Part shown: positions 8,312-16,806 of the stretch, piece by piece
Numbering within the stretch: position 1 is the stretch's first letter
Layout of the letters: the number at the start of each line of letters is the position of its first letter
Origin: Hymenobacter cellulosilyticus
GTDB lineage: Bacteria; Bacteroidota; Bacteroidia; Cytophagales; Hymenobacteraceae
Assembly: GCF_022919215.1 (NCBI RefSeq)
Contig: NZ_CP095046.1
Location: forward strand, 3,710,501 to 3,774,500
DNA: 64,000 bases
Direction of reading: 5' to 3'
Translations under genes and position numbers: made by a program
The notes under the pieces: model-generated
What the model was told of the DNA's origin: nothing
Databases searched by the model: none
What the model saw: only the letters and a program-made list of their open reading frames with translations

Positions 8312-9733
8312 TTAAATGGCCGTGTTCGGGTCGAACTGCTCCAGGTAATCGGCCACTTTGCGCACGAACATGCCGCCCAGAGAGCCGTCGACCACGCGGT
8401 GGTCGTAGCTGTGGGAAAGGAACATGAAGTGCCGCACGCCGATCAAATCACCCTGCGGCGTTTCAATTACGGCGGGCTTTTTCTTGATGGCACCCACGGC
8501 CATGATGGCAACCTGGGGCTGCATGATGATAGGAGTGCCCATCACGTTGCCGAAGGAGCCCACGTTGCTCAGCGTGTACGTACCGCCTTCCAGATCCTCG
8601 GGCTTGAGCTTGTTGGCCCGGGCCCGGTTAGCCAGATCATTCACCCGCTTGCTCAGCCCGTTCAGATTGAGCTGGTCGGCGTTGTGAATCACGGGCACAA
8701 TCAGGTTGCCCGAAGGCAGGGCCACGGCCACGCCGATGTTGATGTCGCGCTTCTTGATGATGTAGTCCCCATCCACCGACACGTTGATGTTGGGGAAGTC
8801 CTGAATGGCGCGGGCTACGGCCTGAATAAAAATGGGCGTAAAGGTCAGGTTCTCGCCTTCACGCTTTTTGTAGGCATCCTTGTGCTTGTTGCGCCAGAGC
8901 ACGAGCTCCGTCACATCAGCCTCCACAAACGAGGTAACGTGGGGCGAAATCCGCTTGGAGTCGACCATGCGCTGAGCAATCATTTTGCGCATGCGGTCCA
9001 TTTCGATCAGCTCGTTGTTGCCGCTCACCGAGGGCGCCGGCTTGCTGGCTGGAGCTGCGGGCTGAGGCTGAGCCGCCGGAGCGGGGGTGGTGGCAGCGGG
9101 TGCAGCCTGTGGCTGGGCGGGAGCTTGTTGAACGGCTGCTGGAGCCGACGCTGCCGGGGAAGCGGCAGTGGTAGCCGGCGCAGCTTGCGTCAGAGGCTTT
9201 TTGCCGTTCTCTACGTAGGCCAGGATGTCCTGCTTGGTTACGCGGCCTTCCTTGCCGGTGCCGGGCAGGTATTCCAGGTCAGCCATCGAAATGCCTTCCT
9301 GCCGGGCGATGCTCAGCACCAGGGGCGAGTAAAAGCGGCCGGGCTGGGCCACCGCCAGGCGCTGGTCAGCCTGCGGATCGTTTTGCTCGGGCAGATAAGG
9401 AACGTTGGTATCGGCTCCGTTCAGTGAAGGAGCGGGAGCTTCCTGCGGGGCAGCGGGAGCAGCTGTGGGGGCGGCAGAACCGGCACTGGCCACGTCGGTT
9501 TCAATAACGGCAATCGGGGCGCCCACGGCCACGACCTGGCCTTCCTGCACCAGGATTTCCTGCAATACCCCAGCGTAGATGGCGGGAACTTCGGTATCTA
9601 CTTTATCGGTGGCCACTTCCAGCACCGATTCGTCCTGCTCGATGGCGTCGCCGACTTGCTTGAGCCATTTCAGGACGGTGCCTTCCATAATGCTTTCGCC
9701 CATTTTGGGCATCACCATTTCCACTCGTGCCAT
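8312..9733 (-). CDS. Dihydrolipoamide acyltransferase, E2 of a 2-oxoacid dehydrogenase complex
   Basis: Cytoplasmic E2 core that moves an acyl group from lipoate to CoA. Domain order: lipoyl domain residues 1-78 with lipoylated K44 (ATDKVD), Ala/Pro-rich linker, E3-binding domain about 130-170 (FYSPLVLSIARQEGI), a second long Ala/Pro/Gln linker to about 235, and the catalytic domain with SYDHRVVDG carrying the active His near the C-terminus. There is one lipoyl domain only. It could be the E2 of branched-chain, pyruvate or 2-oxoglutarate dehydrogenase; sequence features alone do not settle this. E1 and E3 genes are not adjacent. A consensus -7 box lies upstream. Confidence 0.92.
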   Translation of the reverse strand: MARVEMVMPKMGESIMEGTVLKWLKQVGDAIEQDESVLEVATDKVDTEVPAIYAGVLQEILVQEGQVVAVGAPIAVIETDVASAGSAAPTAAPAAPQEAPAPSLNGADTNVPYLPEQNDPQADQRLAVAQPGRFYSPLVLSIARQEGISMADLEYLPGTGKEGRVTKQDILAYVENGKKPLTQAAPATTAASPAASAPAAVQQAPAQPQAAPAATTPAPAAQPQPAAPASKPAPSVSGNNELIEMDRMRKMIAQRMVDSKRISPHVTSFVEADVTELVLWRNKHKDAYKKREGENLTFTPIFIQAVARAIQDFPNINVSVDGDYIIKKRDINIGVAVALPSGNLIVPVIHNADQLNLNGLSKRVNDLANRARANKLKPEDLEGGTYTLSNVGSFGNVMGTPIIMQPQVAIMAVGAIKKKPAVIETPQGDLIGVRHFMFLSHSYDHRVVDGSLGGMFVRKVADYLEQFDPNTAI

Positions 9734-9779
9734 GCGGTTGTTGGGTTGTTGGGGGTTGTTGGGTGGGAGATTGAGGCCT

Positions 9780-9787
9780 CAAAGGTA
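9780..9787 (-). promoter_or_regulatory. Putative -7 box TACCTTTG for the E2 gene
   Basis: Exact TAnnTTTG match on the minus strand, 46 bases before the ATG at 9733. Confidence 0.4.
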
Positions 9788-9855
9788 ATAGAAACCATAT
9801 AGCGGAGCGCGCCGCCAGGTTAACAGCCGTTAGTAGTCTTTTCTGGAAGGCGCCA

Positions 9856-11109
9856 TTACCGCTGGGGCAGGCTCTGGCGCAGCAGGTTCAGCACGCTGGT
9901 AGTGGCATACTCGATGTTGAGCTGCCGCCCACGGTTAAAAGTAATTTTGCGGGCTACCGTCTGGTGCTCGTCGGCATAGGCCAGCCAGAAAGTGCCCACG
10001 GGCTTTTCCTCGCTGCCGCCGTCGGGGCCGGCAATGCCGCTGGTGGCAATGGCCACGTCGACACCCAGGCGCTGCCGGGCGCCTTCGGCCATCTGCCGCA
10101 CCACTTCCTCACTTACGGCCCCATGTGCAGCCAGGCTTTCGGTGCTTACACCCAGCTCCTTGACTTTGATATCATTATGATACGAAATAATACTGCCCAG
10201 AAAGTAGCGGGAGCTGCCTGCCACGCTGGTAAGCTTGTGGGCCACGTAGCCCCCGGTGCAGCTCTCAGCCGTGCCCAAGGTCAGGCCACGCTCCGTGAGC
10301 AGCTGCCCGACGGCAGCTTCGAGGGGCACCTCGCCCTCGGCAAAAATGAAGTCGCCAAGCAGGGCACGCAGCTCGGGCATACGGGCTTCCATGCGGCCGC
10401 GCAAGTCGGGCTGCCCGTCGTCGGAACCCGTCAGGCGCAGGCGTACGCCACCTAGGTAAGGCAGGTAGGCCAGGCGCATGTTGGCGGGCAGGGCATCTTC
10501 CCACGCGGCTATTTTTTCGGCCAGAAATGACTCGCCCAGCCCTACGGTCTGCACCACGATGTGCTCGATGGGGGGAGTCTGGAAGTGGCGCTTGAGGCGG
10601 GGCAGCACGGTGTCGGTCATCATGCGCTTCATTTCAAACGGCACGCCGGGCATGCTTACAAACACCACGCCCTGGTCTTCGAACCACATGCCGGGCGCCG
10701 TGCCTACCACGTTGCGAACCGGCGTACAGGAGGCGGGCAGGTAGGCCTGCTGGCGGTTTACCTCCATCATGGGCCGGTTGAAGCGGGCAAATATAGACTC
10801 CACGTCGCGCAGGGAAGCCTCGTTCAGCACCAGCTCGGTGTGGAAGTACTCGGTCAGGATGTTCTTGGTCAAATCATCCTTGGTAGGACCCAGGCCGCCG
10901 GTGATGAGGACTACTTGAGCCCGGGTGCGGGCCGCATCCAGGGCCTGCACAATCTCGTCGGCCCGGTCGGAGACGCTGGTAATCTGCCGCACCCGAATGC
11001 CGAGCTTGCCCAGCTCCTGGCCCATGAAGGCCGAGTTGGTATCAATGACCTGGCCGTAGAGGAGCTCGTCGCCAATAGTGATGATTTCAGCGTCTGGAAT
11101 GTGGGGCAT
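9856..11109 (-). CDS. cinA: CinA-family protein (competence/damage-inducible; NMN deamidase domain)
   Basis: 417 residues with the two-domain CinA layout. The N-terminal molybdopterin-binding-like domain has AEIITIGDELLYGQVIDTNS and GGLGPTKDDLTK. The C-terminal domain has TAESCTGGYVAHKLT and ATSGIAGPDGG, the PncC-type nicotinamide-mononucleotide amidohydrolase domain of pyridine nucleotide salvage. The start MPHIPDAEI at 11109 is chosen because the longer frame (to 11226) would overlap the divergent DUF4197 gene and adds non-conserved sequence. Confidence 0.93.
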   Translation of the reverse strand: MPHIPDAEIITIGDELLYGQVIDTNSAFMGQELGKLGIRVRQITSVSDRADEIVQALDAARTRAQVVLITGGLGPTKDDLTKNILTEYFHTELVLNEASLRDVESIFARFNRPMMEVNRQQAYLPASCTPVRNVVGTAPGMWFEDQGVVFVSMPGVPFEMKRMMTDTVLPRLKRHFQTPPIEHIVVQTVGLGESFLAEKIAAWEDALPANMRLAYLPYLGGVRLRLTGSDDGQPDLRGRMEARMPELRALLGDFIFAEGEVPLEAAVGQLLTERGLTLGTAESCTGGYVAHKLTSVAGSSRYFLGSIISYHNDIKVKELGVSTESLAAHGAVSEEVVRQMAEGARQRLGVDVAIATSGIAGPDGGSEEKPVGTFWLAYADEHQTVARKITFNRGRQLNIEYATTSVLNLLRQSLPQR

Positions 11110-11209
11110 GGAGACAGAGTTAGGAAGGAGAAGGAATTTGGTGCAATTTGGGGCCAACGCGGATAAGACGCTCACTAAGGGCCTCAGGTTTTTCGCTTTT
11201 TCTACTTCT

Positions 11210-12034
11210 ATGTTGCGTTTTCGCATTCTCGTGGCCGCCCTGACCTTGTCGTTGGCCGGCCCGCTCGTAGCTCAGGCTCAAACCAAGACCACAGCTAAAA
11301 CCACCACGACCAAAAAAACTACGGCCAAAACTACGGCGAAGACGCCCGCTAAGACTCCGGCTAAAACCACCACAACTAAGACGACCACGAAAGCGACGAC
11401 GCCGGTGGTGGTAACGCCGCCTGCCCCGCTGACCCTGCCTGAGGCCACCACCGGCCTGCGCGAGGCCCTGACTCAGAGCATTACCCGGGCCACCGACATT
11501 GCCGGCTCTACCGACGGCTTCAATGCCAACACCGACATCCGCATTCCGTTTCCGCCCGAGGCCGAGCTGGTGTCTACCACGCTGCGCGGTCTGCGCATGG
11601 GGGCCTTGGTCGATAATTTTGAGCTGGCCCTGAACCGCGGTGCCGAAGCCGCTGCTGCCCAGGCTAAGCCTATCTTCCTCGGGGCTGTGCAAAACCTGAG
11701 CTTTGCCGACGCCATGGCCCTGGTTACGACCCGGGAGCCCGACGCGGCCACGCTCTACCTGCACAAAAACACCGAGCCGCAGCTGGTTGCCGCTCTGACA
11801 CCCATCGTGCAACAGTCATTGGAGAAAACCGGCGCCACCAAGCTCTATAAGGAAATGGTGGCCCGCTACAACAAGATTCCGCTGGTGACGCCCATCAACG
11901 CCGACCTGACGGCCTACGCCACCCAGAAAACCTCCGACGGCCTGTTTACCCTCATGGCCGAGGAAGAAGGCCGGATTCGCCTCAACGCGGCCGCCCGCGG
12001 TTCCGACGTGCTGAAGCGCGCCTTCGGCAAATAA
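11210..12034 (+). CDS. DUF4197 secreted protein with Lys/Thr-rich linker
   Basis: 274 residues. A signal peptide (residues 1-23, ending LVAQAQ) is followed by a low-complexity Lys/Thr/Ala/Pro linker of about 45 residues (repeats of AKTTTTK and AKTPAKT), then a DUF4197 domain: ATTGLREALTQSI, IRIPFPPEAELVSTTLRGLR, and a Phe-Gly-Lys end. DUF4197 proteins are exported, of unknown function. The linker resembles histone-H1-like tails and could bind polyanions or space the domain from the membrane (inference). A paralogue without this linker follows. The ATG at 11210 is chosen because the signal peptide starts there. Confidence 0.85.
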   Translation: MLRFRILVAALTLSLAGPLVAQAQTKTTAKTTTTKKTTAKTTAKTPAKTPAKTTTTKTTTKATTPVVVTPPAPLTLPEATTGLREALTQSITRATDIAGSTDGFNANTDIRIPFPPEAELVSTTLRGLRMGALVDNFELALNRGAEAAAAQAKPIFLGAVQNLSFADAMALVTTREPDAATLYLHKNTEPQLVAALTPIVQQSLEKTGATKLYKEMVARYNKIPLVTPINADLTAYATQKTSDGLFTLMAEEEGRIRLNAAARGSDVLKRAFGK

Positions 12035-12056
12035 AAGCCGACCCCAAGCGTCGAGA

Positions 12057-12096
12057 GAAAAGCCCAGCCGGTCGATTAAACCGGGTGGGCTTTTTT
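12057..12096 (+). terminator. Imperfect terminator hairpin
   Basis: AAGCCC...GGGCTT arms with mismatches, followed by T6. It separates the two DUF4197 genes. Confidence 0.65.
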
Positions 12097-12195
12097 CATT
12101 CCAAGCTTCTGCCCGCCAATCGAAGGAAATTGGTCTGGTTTGTGTTTTAGTGCTGCTGTCGGCCGGATTGGTCGGGCATTTCGCTCCCGCGCACC

Positions 12196-12965
12196 ATGAA
12201 AAAGAAAGCTTCTCTTCTCCTCGTTTTGGCCGGTATGGCCCTAAATTTCTCTGCTTCGGCACAAGGCTTCGACTTGTCCAAGCTCGGCAAGATTCTGACC
12301 GACAAAGTGGGCACGGCTCCTAAAACCGGCAGCACGACCACCGGCTCGGGCAGCGTAAGCCAGAACGAAGCCGCCATGGGCCTGAAGGAAGCCCTAACCC
12401 AGGGTATCAGCAAGGGCGCCGACCAGGCTTCCCGTCAGGACGGCTTTTACCTGAACCGGCTTATCCGCATTCCTTTTCCCCCCGATGCCCAGCGTGTAGC
12501 TACGTCGTTGAGGGCCATTGGCCTGGGGGCTCAGGTTGATAAGTTTGAGTTGTCTTTGAACCGCGGCGCCGAAGATGCAGCCAAAAGTGCCAAGCCGATT
12601 TTCCTTTCGGCCATCAAGAGCCTCACGTTTAAGGACGTCTGGGGCATCCTAACTGGGGAGAAGGATGCGGCTACCAACTACCTCAAGCGCACCACCACCA
12701 CCCAGCTGACGTCGGCCTTCAAGCCCATCATCCAACAGTCGCTGGACAAGGTAAACGCCACGCGCTACTACACCGACCTGACCACGCGCTACAACATGAT
12801 TCCGCTGGTGAAGCCCGTGCAAACGGACCTCAACCAGTACGCCACCGACAAGGCTATTGGCGGGCTGTTTACCCTCATTGCGCAGGAAGAAGCAAACATC
12901 CGCGAAAACCCTGTGGCCCGCACCACCGAGCTACTGCGCCGCGTATTTGGCAGCAAGCAGGGTAG
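12196..12965 (+). CDS. DUF4197 secreted protein, second paralogue (3' frameshift)
   Basis: About 256 residues: signal peptide 1-23 (ending FSASAQ), a short Thr/Gly/Ser linker, then DUF4197 (MGLKEALTQGISKGAD, IRIPFPPDAQRVATSLR, ending RRVFGSKQ). It is clearly homologous along the whole domain to the gene at 11210. The raw frame runs on to 13062, straight through a terminator hairpin, which is implausible. One missing G near 12961 would place a TAG at 12963-12965, just after the conserved VFGSK end, so I place the native stop there. Confidence 0.82.
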
Positions 12966-13005
12966 TACCCGGCCGCGCCTTCCTGGCGCTGACTTACTAA
13001 GCAGC

Positions 13006-13043
13006 AAAAAAGCCCGCCCGAATCAGTTCGGGCGGGCTTTTTT
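13006..13043 (+). terminator. Strong bidirectional terminator, 17-bp stem
   Basis: Arms 13006-13022 and 13027-13043 pair perfectly with A6/T6 borders. It serves the DUF4197 gene and the converging acidic-protein gene. Confidence 0.9.
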
Positions 13044-13083
13044 GGCTAGGGGTTGCAGCTAGAAGCCAACAACCGCTAATCGG

Positions 13084-13437
13084 TTAATAATCGTCGTCGT
13101 CTGAGAAGCGGGAGCCGCGGCTACTGCTACGGCTGCCAAACGAATCGTCGTCGTCATCGTCGGCGAAGTCATCGTCATCATCCAGGCTGGCAAATCCGCC
13201 ACTATCTGGATCTTCGGCGGCTTCGGCCGTGGTGTATTCTTCCTCCGTCATGTTGGCCAGGTCCAGAGCTTCATCGTGGGAAGAGCCAGTGTCGCGCCAC
13301 ATCAGATAATCGGCGTACTTGGCACCTAGGCGGTCCTCATCGTTGCCGCGGGTTTTACTGCCGCCGGTTTTGGCGAAAGTATCCAGCTCATCGTCATCAT
13401 CAAGGAAGTCGTCGTCGAGGTCGTCGTATTGTTTCAT
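13084..13437 (-). CDS. Highly acidic low-complexity protein, 117 aa
   Basis: Composition is dominated by Asp/Glu and Ser, with Asp runs at both ends (DDLDDDFLDDDDELD; DDDDDFADDDDDDSF) and an Arg/Ser patch near the C-terminus. The central segment YADYLMWRDTGSSHDEALD is ordinary and may fold. No signal peptide is present. The start at 13437 (MKQYDD) is chosen, because the longer frame to 13518 adds a basic non-conserved leader. The role is unknown; such proteins are often disordered partners of nucleic-acid-binding or basic proteins. Confidence 0.6.
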   Translation of the reverse strand: MKQYDDLDDDFLDDDDELDTFAKTGGSKTRGNDEDRLGAKYADYLMWRDTGSSHDEALDLANMTEEEYTTAEAAEDPDSGGFASLDDDDDFADDDDDDSFGSRSSSRGSRFSDDDDY

Positions 13438-13744
13438 GGCCTTGTCAGGGGCAGTAAAGTGGGAAAAGATGAATAAACGAACGATGCAAGTCCGGCTGCG
13501 AAGATACGGGCGCAGCAAGCGCAGGTTGGACTTGCAAGGTAAAAATCAGCAGGAAAATTCCCGGCCGCGCAGCTTTTTGCCGGCCAATTGAATTACGCTT
13601 GAGCTTCCGTAAAACCCGGCCGTTGGGCTGGAAAGGGCGTTAATGTCTGTAACCTCGGGTTTTAGGGCTGGGAGCGGAGCGGGCTTGTCAGCGCGTACCG
13701 AAGCCATAAACATGTAAGCTGAAGGCGACCCCAAACGATGGGCT
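13438..13744. other. Non-coding stretch of 307 bases
   Basis: Spacer upstream of the acidic-protein gene and downstream of the ABC ATPase gene. A near-consensus -7 box (TATCTTCG on the minus strand, 13499-13506) could drive the acidic-protein gene. Nothing else is seen. Confidence 0.4.
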
Positions 13745-14377
13745 TTAGCGGGCCGCTTTAGCCCCAAAGTCCGTTACGTTGAGCTGTTGCTGGCAGAAGC
13801 TGTATTCCTCCGGCACGTTGGAGCTGACGATAACCAGGCGGCCGGCCACGGTAGCAGCCACATGCTCCAGATACCACTCCACACCGGTCCGGTCCAGGTT
13901 GGTGGTGGGCTCGTCGAGCAGGAGCAGGGGCGAGTCGGCGTAGAGGGCCAGGGCCAGCTTGAGGCGCTGCTTCATGCCGCTGGAAAAATCCCGGACCATC
14001 TTATGGCGCGACTTTTCCAGGTACATCAACTCAATCAAACCGGCGGGCGTCAGGCCGGGGCGCAGGGGTTTGAAGCGGGTGTGAAAGTGCAGCAGCTCAG
14101 TCAGGGTCAGCTCCTCAATGAGCTCCAGGTAGGGCGCGCAGTAGGCCAAGCGGCGCGGCACGTCTTCTACGGGCAAGGGCTGGCCCTGGAAGGAATAAAC
14201 CAAGGTGCCTTCGGTAGGCAGAATTTGGCCGGAAAGCGTATTTAGCAGGGTGCTTTTACCCGAGCCGTTGGGCCCCAGCACCGCCGTGGCCGTCCCGGAC
14301 CGAAACACGTGACTCAGGCCCCGGAAAATCCACTCCCGCGAGAAGCGCTTGCCGAGCCCGGTTGCTTCAATCTGCAC
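13745..14377 (-). CDS. ABC transporter ATP-binding protein
   Basis: 210 residues, a single nucleotide-binding domain: Walker A GPNGSGKST around residues 35-43, signature FSSGMKQRLKLAL (SSGMK in place of LSGGQ), Walker B LLLLDEPTTNLD. The H-loop histidine is replaced (VIVSSN in the position of ITH), a variation common in small export-type ATPases of Bacteroidota. It overlaps the end of lpxA by 11 bases, so it is probably translationally coupled to it and is the last gene of the lipid A operon. No permease is present in the window, so substrate and partner are unknown. Confidence 0.88.
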   Translation of the reverse strand: MQIEATGLGKRFSREWIFRGLSHVFRSGTATAVLGPNGSGKSTLLNTLSGQILPTEGTLVYSFQGQPLPVEDVPRRLAYCAPYLELIEELTLTELLHFHTRFKPLRPGLTPAGLIELMYLEKSRHKMVRDFSSGMKQRLKLALALYADSPLLLLDEPTTNLDRTGVEWYLEHVAATVAGRLVIVSSNVPEEYSFCQQQLNVTDFGAKAAR

Positions 14378-15164
14378 CGTTACCGTTGCGGGAATAGCCC
14401 TTAATCACGCCCCGGCCCGAGTTGCGCACGAAGTTTACCACCTCGTCGCGCTCGGGCGAGGGAAGCAGCTCCAGCTCAATCTTGTCCAGGGCGTCGTTGT
14501 TGTTGAGGCCGCTGAGGAAGAGCAACCGGTAGAGCTGCTGAATCTCGCTGATTTTCTGGTCTGAAAAGCCCCGGCGGCGCAGGCCAATCGAGTTGATGCC
14601 GCTGTAGGTGAGGGGCTCCCGGCCGGCCTTCACAAACGGGGGCACGTCTTTGCGTACCAGCGAGCCGCCCGAAATCATGGCGTGGGGGCCTACTTTCACA
14701 AACTGGTGCACGGCTGAGGTGCCGCCGATAATGGCGTGGTCCCCGATTTCCACGTGGCCCGCCAGCTGCACGCCGTTGGCCAGTACGCAGTGGTTGCCGA
14801 TAATGCAGTCGTGGGCCACGTGCACGTAGGCCATCAGCAGGCAGTTGCTGCCCACAATGGTCTTGAGCCGGTCCACGGTGCCGCGGTTTACCGTCACGCA
14901 CTCCCGGATAACGGTGTTGTCGCCGATATGGACCGTGGTTTTCTCGCCGGCAAACTTGAGGTCCTGGGGCATGGCGGCAATGACGGCGCCGGGAAAAATC
15001 TTACAGTTCTTGCCAATGCGGGCCCCCGACATAATCGTCACGTTGGGGCCAATCCAGGTGCCTTCCCCGATTTCCACGTCCTTGTCGATGGTGGTGAAGG
15101 GTTCCACGACCACGTTCTGAGCGATTTTGGCTTCGGGGTGAATATAGGCGAGCGGCTGGTTCAT
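14367..15164 (-). CDS. lpxA: Acyl-ACP--UDP-N-acetylglucosamine O-acyltransferase
   Basis: 265 residues, left-handed beta-helix of hexapeptide repeats (IGEGTWIGPNVTIMSGARIG). It adds the 3-O acyl chain to UDP-GlcNAc, the first step of lipid A synthesis. The catalytic His lies in MAYVHVAHDCIIG, the residue equivalent to His125 of E. coli LpxA. The C-terminal helical part (IQQLYRLLFLSGLNNNDAL) is present. It lies downstream of lpxC/fabZ and lpxD on the same strand, in the order typical of Bacteroidota. Confidence 0.96.
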   Translation of the reverse strand: MNQPLAYIHPEAKIAQNVVVEPFTTIDKDVEIGEGTWIGPNVTIMSGARIGKNCKIFPGAVIAAMPQDLKFAGEKTTVHIGDNTVIRECVTVNRGTVDRLKTIVGSNCLLMAYVHVAHDCIIGNHCVLANGVQLAGHVEIGDHAIIGGTSAVHQFVKVGPHAMISGGSLVRKDVPPFVKAGREPLTYSGINSIGLRRRGFSDQKISEIQQLYRLLFLSGLNNNDALDKIELELLPSPERDEVVNFVRNSGRGVIKGYSRNGNGAD

Positions 15165-15276
15165 TCGTTGGTTAATTAGTAATTAAGAATCAGGAGCCAA
15201 GAACAGTCTCAACGTTGCGGAGGCCGCTTTTCGTCAGAGAGTTAGAGATTCTTGTCTGCTAATTGCTAATTGAAAA

Positions 15277-16671
15277 CTAGGCTTCTTTGCGGACAATGGC
15301 CGCGCTCATCTCCGCTTCCATCACCACTTTGCCATTCACGAAGGCCTGGCCTTTCATCTTGGCGATGCCGCGCTTGATAGGAGACAACAGCTGACAGCGG
15401 AAAATGATGGTGTCGCCGGGCTTCACCATTTTGCGGAAGCGGCAGTTTTCGATGCCGATAAAGTAAGGCGTGTAGTTTTCGGGGTCGGGCACGGTGTTCA
15501 GCACCAGAATGCCCCCGGTTTGGGCCATGGCTTCTACTTGGAGCACACCCGGGAAAACCGGGTTGCCGGGGTAGTGACCCGTAAAGAACGGCTCATTGAT
15601 GGTCACGTTCTTGATGCTGGTCACCGTGGTGCTATCCAGGTGAATCACCTTGTCGATCAGCAGAAAGGGGTAGCGGTGCGGCAGCACCTGCATGATCTGG
15701 TTGATGTCCATCACCGGCTCCCGATTCGGGTCGTAGCTGGGTACGGGGGAGGTGTTGGCCTCCATCATCTTCTTCTTGATCTTCTTGGCGAAGGCTACGT
15801 TGGCCGCGTGCCCGGGGCGGGCAGCTAGAATCTGGCCTTTCAGCGGCCGGCCCACTAGGGCCAGGTCACCTACCAGGTCGAGGAGCTTGTGGCGGGCGGG
15901 CTCGTTTTTGTAGCGCAGGTCCACGTTGTTGAGGATGCCTTCCTTCTTGACGGCCACTTTAGGCTTGCCCAGCATGGTAGCCAATTCGGTCAGCTCCTCG
16001 TCGCTCACCACCCGGTCTACGACCACAATGGCGTTGCTCAAATCGCCGCCCTTGATCAGGTTGGACTTGTAGAGGGCTTCAAGTTCGTGCAGGAAGCAGA
16101 ACGTGCGCGAGCTGGAAATTTCGGCGGTAAAGTGAGAAATATCCGTTAGCGAGGCGTGCTGGGAGCCCAGTACCGGCGAGTTGTAGTCCACCATTACCGT
16201 CAGGCGGTAGTCGTTCAGGGGCAGGGCGGCTATTTCCACGGCCCGGCCGTTGTCGACGAAGCGGATTTCCTCGGGAATCTCGAAGTAGTTGCGCAGCGCG
16301 TTCTGCTCTTCCAGCCCTACTTCCATAATGGCCTTGATAAACTCGTAGGAGGAGCCATCCATGATGGGCGGCTCGGGCCCGTCGAGCTGAATCATCACGT
16401 TGTCAATCTGCAGGCCGACCAGGGCCGCCAGCGTGTGCTCCACCGTATTGACGCGGGCTCCGTTCTGCTCGATAGTCGTGCCCCGGCTCAGGTCCACTAC
16501 GTTGTCTACGTCGGCATCAACCACGGGCTGCCCGGGCAGGTCGATGCGCTGAAACTTGAAGCCATGATTTACCGGCGCGGGGCAGAAAGTCATGTTGGCC
16601 GAAACGCCGGTGTGCAGGCCAATGCCGCTCACGGTTACCGGTGCCTTGATGGTATGTTGCTTGTCGTTCAT
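15277..16671 (-). CDS. lpxC/fabZ: Bifunctional UDP-3-O-acyl-GlcNAc deacetylase / 3-hydroxyacyl-ACP dehydratase
   Basis: 464 residues. The N-terminal LpxC domain (about 1-300) has the zinc-binding TVEHTLAAL and the second metal site in KLLDLVGDLAL, plus PGHAAN. It removes the 2-N-acetyl group, the committed step of lipid A synthesis. The C-terminal FabZ domain (about 315-464) has LPHRYPFLLIDKV with the catalytic His and FPGVLQVEAMAQTGG with the catalytic Glu. The fusion is characteristic of Bacteroidota. The start at 16671 (MNDKQHTIKAP) is favoured because LpxC begins there; the longer frame to 16746 adds an unrelated leader. Confidence 0.96.
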   Translation of the reverse strand: MNDKQHTIKAPVTVSGIGLHTGVSANMTFCPAPVNHGFKFQRIDLPGQPVVDADVDNVVDLSRGTTIEQNGARVNTVEHTLAALVGLQIDNVMIQLDGPEPPIMDGSSYEFIKAIMEVGLEEQNALRNYFEIPEEIRFVDNGRAVEIAALPLNDYRLTVMVDYNSPVLGSQHASLTDISHFTAEISSSRTFCFLHELEALYKSNLIKGGDLSNAIVVVDRVVSDEELTELATMLGKPKVAVKKEGILNNVDLRYKNEPARHKLLDLVGDLALVGRPLKGQILAARPGHAANVAFAKKIKKKMMEANTSPVPSYDPNREPVMDINQIMQVLPHRYPFLLIDKVIHLDSTTVTSIKNVTINEPFFTGHYPGNPVFPGVLQVEAMAQTGGILVLNTVPDPENYTPYFIGIENCRFRKMVKPGDTIIFRCQLLSPIKRGIAKMKGQAFVNGKVVMEAEMSAAIVRKEA

Positions 16672-16749
16672 TGTTGGGCTGTTAGCCGCTAGCGTAAAGG
16701 GCGGCGGCTGACGGGCGGAAGACTTCGAATACTGAGTTAGGGGCAAAGA

Positions 16750-16794
16750 AAAAAGCTGCGGACGTTAGCTAGTAGCTAAGGGCAAGCAGCTTTT
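16750..16794 (-). terminator. Hairpin between lpxD and lpxC/fabZ
   Basis: Outer arms AAAAAGCTGC and GCAGCTTTT with an inner palindrome around TTAGCTAGTAGCTAA. It may attenuate read-through from lpxD or protect the mRNA end; a full stop of transcription would leave lpxC dependent on its own promoter. Confidence 0.4.
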
Positions 16795-16806
16795 CGAGGG
16801 GCAAAG

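Noticed and set aside
12966..13062. C-terminal extension of the second DUF4197 protein
   Set aside because: It reads through a 17-bp terminator stem and its sequence is unlike the family; best explained by a missing base near 12961.
13546..13767. 73-codon open frame upstream of the acidic protein gene
   Set aside because: It overlaps the ABC ATPase end, lacks motifs and has no plausible start context.
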